Source: JBGTBQ01 sp041749275 (GTDB lineage: Bacteria > Acidobacteriota > Blastocatellia > Pyrinomonadales > Pyrinomonadaceae). From it: 21,356 nt of DNA. The position numbers and the translations under genes are program-made. The DNA lies in the NCBI GenBank assembly GCA_041749275.1, contig JBGTBQ010000269.1:1-21356 (forward strand), written 5' to 3'. The notes under the pieces are model-generated. The model saw only the letters and a program-made list of their open reading frames with translations. It was not told where the DNA came from and did no database searches. Below, piece by piece: positions 20,507-21,356 of the stretch (positions within the stretch are counted from its first letter, which is position 1; the number at the start of each line of letters is the position of its first letter).

Positions 20507-21356
20507 ATGAAGACCCGAAAAAAAATCTTTACCCTCTCGCTCACAATCTTGTTGACAGCCGCCGCTGCGTTCCCTGCTTTCGGCGGATACTACATATCCG
20601 GGGTGGTCGCTCAGGCGCAGCAATATGGCGCGCTCGAGCGCGGCTATCGGACGGGCTACTCGGACGGCTATCAGTCGGGTTGGAGCGACCAGTTGCGTGG
20701 CGCGCGGGGCGACTATCGCGGCAAGTCGGACTACCAGCGCGCCGACCGCGCCTACATCTCTGCCTACGGCGCGCTTGAAGATTACCGCGACGGATACCAG
20801 CAGGGCTTCGAGATAGGTTACGAAGCGGGTTTCAGCCGCCGTGGTTTCGATTCGGAAATTCCTGCGGGGGGCATCACCCGGCGCGGCGCGACCGCACCGA
20901 ACGTCGCCGACAATAACAACACTTCGATGGACGACGCCCGTGATGATGGGCGAACCGGCACGGGGGCGAGCGTCATGCGCCCTGTCCCTTCTAACACGGT
21001 GCTGCTCGTCGAGCTTCAGAACCGGCTCTCGACTGATGTGAGTCAGCGCGGCGACCGCTTCGAGGCGCGTGTCATCGAGCCTGTCGAGTACGAGGGCGCC
21101 ACCGTCGGCGGTCGCCTGACGAACGTCGAACGCTCCGGAAAAGCGCGTGGCCGCGCGCAGCTTCAACTCGACTTCGACCAGATCAGGATGCCGGGCGGCG
21201 AGTGGGCGGACTTTAACGCGGAAGTGATTGAGGTGGTTAAAAGCGGCAACGAAAACGTCGGCGACGTTGACGATGAGGGCGGCGTGCGCGGCAAGAGCAC
21301 GACGAAGGACGACGTGACGAAGGTCGGCGCGGGCGCCGGCATCGGCGCGATCATCG
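20507..21356 (+). CDS. Secreted protein with GY-rich repeats, partial
   Basis: At least 283 codons; the frame is still open at the right edge. ATG 20507 has GGAG 12 nt upstream. A signal peptide covers residues 1-26 (KKIFTLSLTILLTAAAAFPAFG). Residues 40-115 hold GY-x2-4 repeats: RGYRTGYSDGYQSGWSD and DGYQQGFEIGYEAGF. After a low-complexity linker, about 160-235 (NTVLLVELQNRLSTD, GDRFEARV, VGGRLTNVERSG) look like a beta-rich domain seen in many acidobacterial exported proteins. The visible end, VGAGAGIGAII, looks like the start of a glycine-zipper segment. Probably periplasmic or outer-membrane associated; function unknown. The long minus-strand frame opposite (20402-21166) has no family support. 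Confidence 0.8.
   Translation, partial: MKTRKKIFTLSLTILLTAAAAFPAFGGYYISGVVAQAQQYGALERGYRTGYSDGYQSGWSDQLRGARGDYRGKSDYQRADRAYISAYGALEDYRDGYQQGFEIGYEAGFSRRGFDSEIPAGGITRRGATAPNVADNNNTSMDDARDDGRTGTGASVMRPVPSNTVLLVELQNRLSTDVSQRGDRFEARVIEPVEYEGATVGGRLTNVERSGKARGRAQLQLDFDQIRMPGGEWADFNAEVIEVVKSGNENVGDVDDEGGVRGKSTTKDDVTKVGAGAGIGAII

Noticed and set aside
20402..21166. 254-codon minus-strand frame at the right end
   Set aside because: The plus strand has a signal peptide, ribosome-binding site, promoter and repeats in an open frame; the minus frame has none.

Overview
The window is a high-GC bacterial chromosome segment. Gene content suggests a Gram-negative member of the Acidobacteriota (Blastocatellia-like): ADP-heptose/LPS genes, a large secreted WD40-caspase protein, an M28 peptidase with signal peptide, Uma2 and UPF0175/DUF3368 genes, and many intergenic palindromic elements. 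This taxonomic call is an inference, because no rRNA or marker gene is present.

Layout. (1) 1-4967, all minus strand: a TrkA-N potassium channel, a sugar-nucleotide epimerase-like SDR, an AT-rich TIR-domain gene, heptosyltransferase waaF, gmhB, and the start of a heptose kinase (hldE/rfaE1). The last three form the ADP-heptose and LPS inner-core pathway. The TIR gene interrupts this run and looks acquired. (2) 5323-9893, plus strand: a class A penicillin-binding protein and a secreted M28 zinc peptidase. (3) 10233-12635, plus strand: an RsbQ-type alpha/beta hydrolase followed by a protein whose PAS domain resembles that of RsbP. Here the PAS is joined to a histidine kinase and a receiver instead of the PP2C phosphatase of Bacillus subtilis, giving a re-wired RsbQ/PAS sensing module. 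(4) 12636-13160: non-coding, holding a 136-bp palindrome, a 198-bp MITE with perfect terminal repeats and TAA target duplication, and a degenerate repeat. (5) 13161-20309, all minus strand: cysteine desulfurase, a DUF7309/DUF6930-like protein and a NifU-like scaffold lacking its third cysteine; then a Uma2 protein, a UPF0175/DUF3368 toxin-antitoxin pair, and a secreted WD40-caspase protein with a low-GC central block. (6) 20507 to the right edge, plus strand: a secreted protein with GY-rich repeats, cut by the window end.

Repeats are the other main feature. Two heptanucleotide tandem arrays occur: 21 copies of TCATCC(C/T) at 319-465 and 8 perfect copies of ACACAAC at 5259-5314. Each lies a few tens of bases to the right of a copy of the same palindromic REP-like element. 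The first array supplies the last codons and the stop of gmhB, and its transcribed strand has G-quadruplex potential. The second abuts the PBP start codon and is itself open in the PBP frame.

Most interesting: the RsbQ-PAS-kinase-receiver pair; the TIR plus PH-like protein inside the heptose operon; the REP-plus-heptamer arrangement; the compositional mosaic in the WD40-caspase gene; and the desulfurase, DUF and NifU-like trio with a substituted scaffold ligand.
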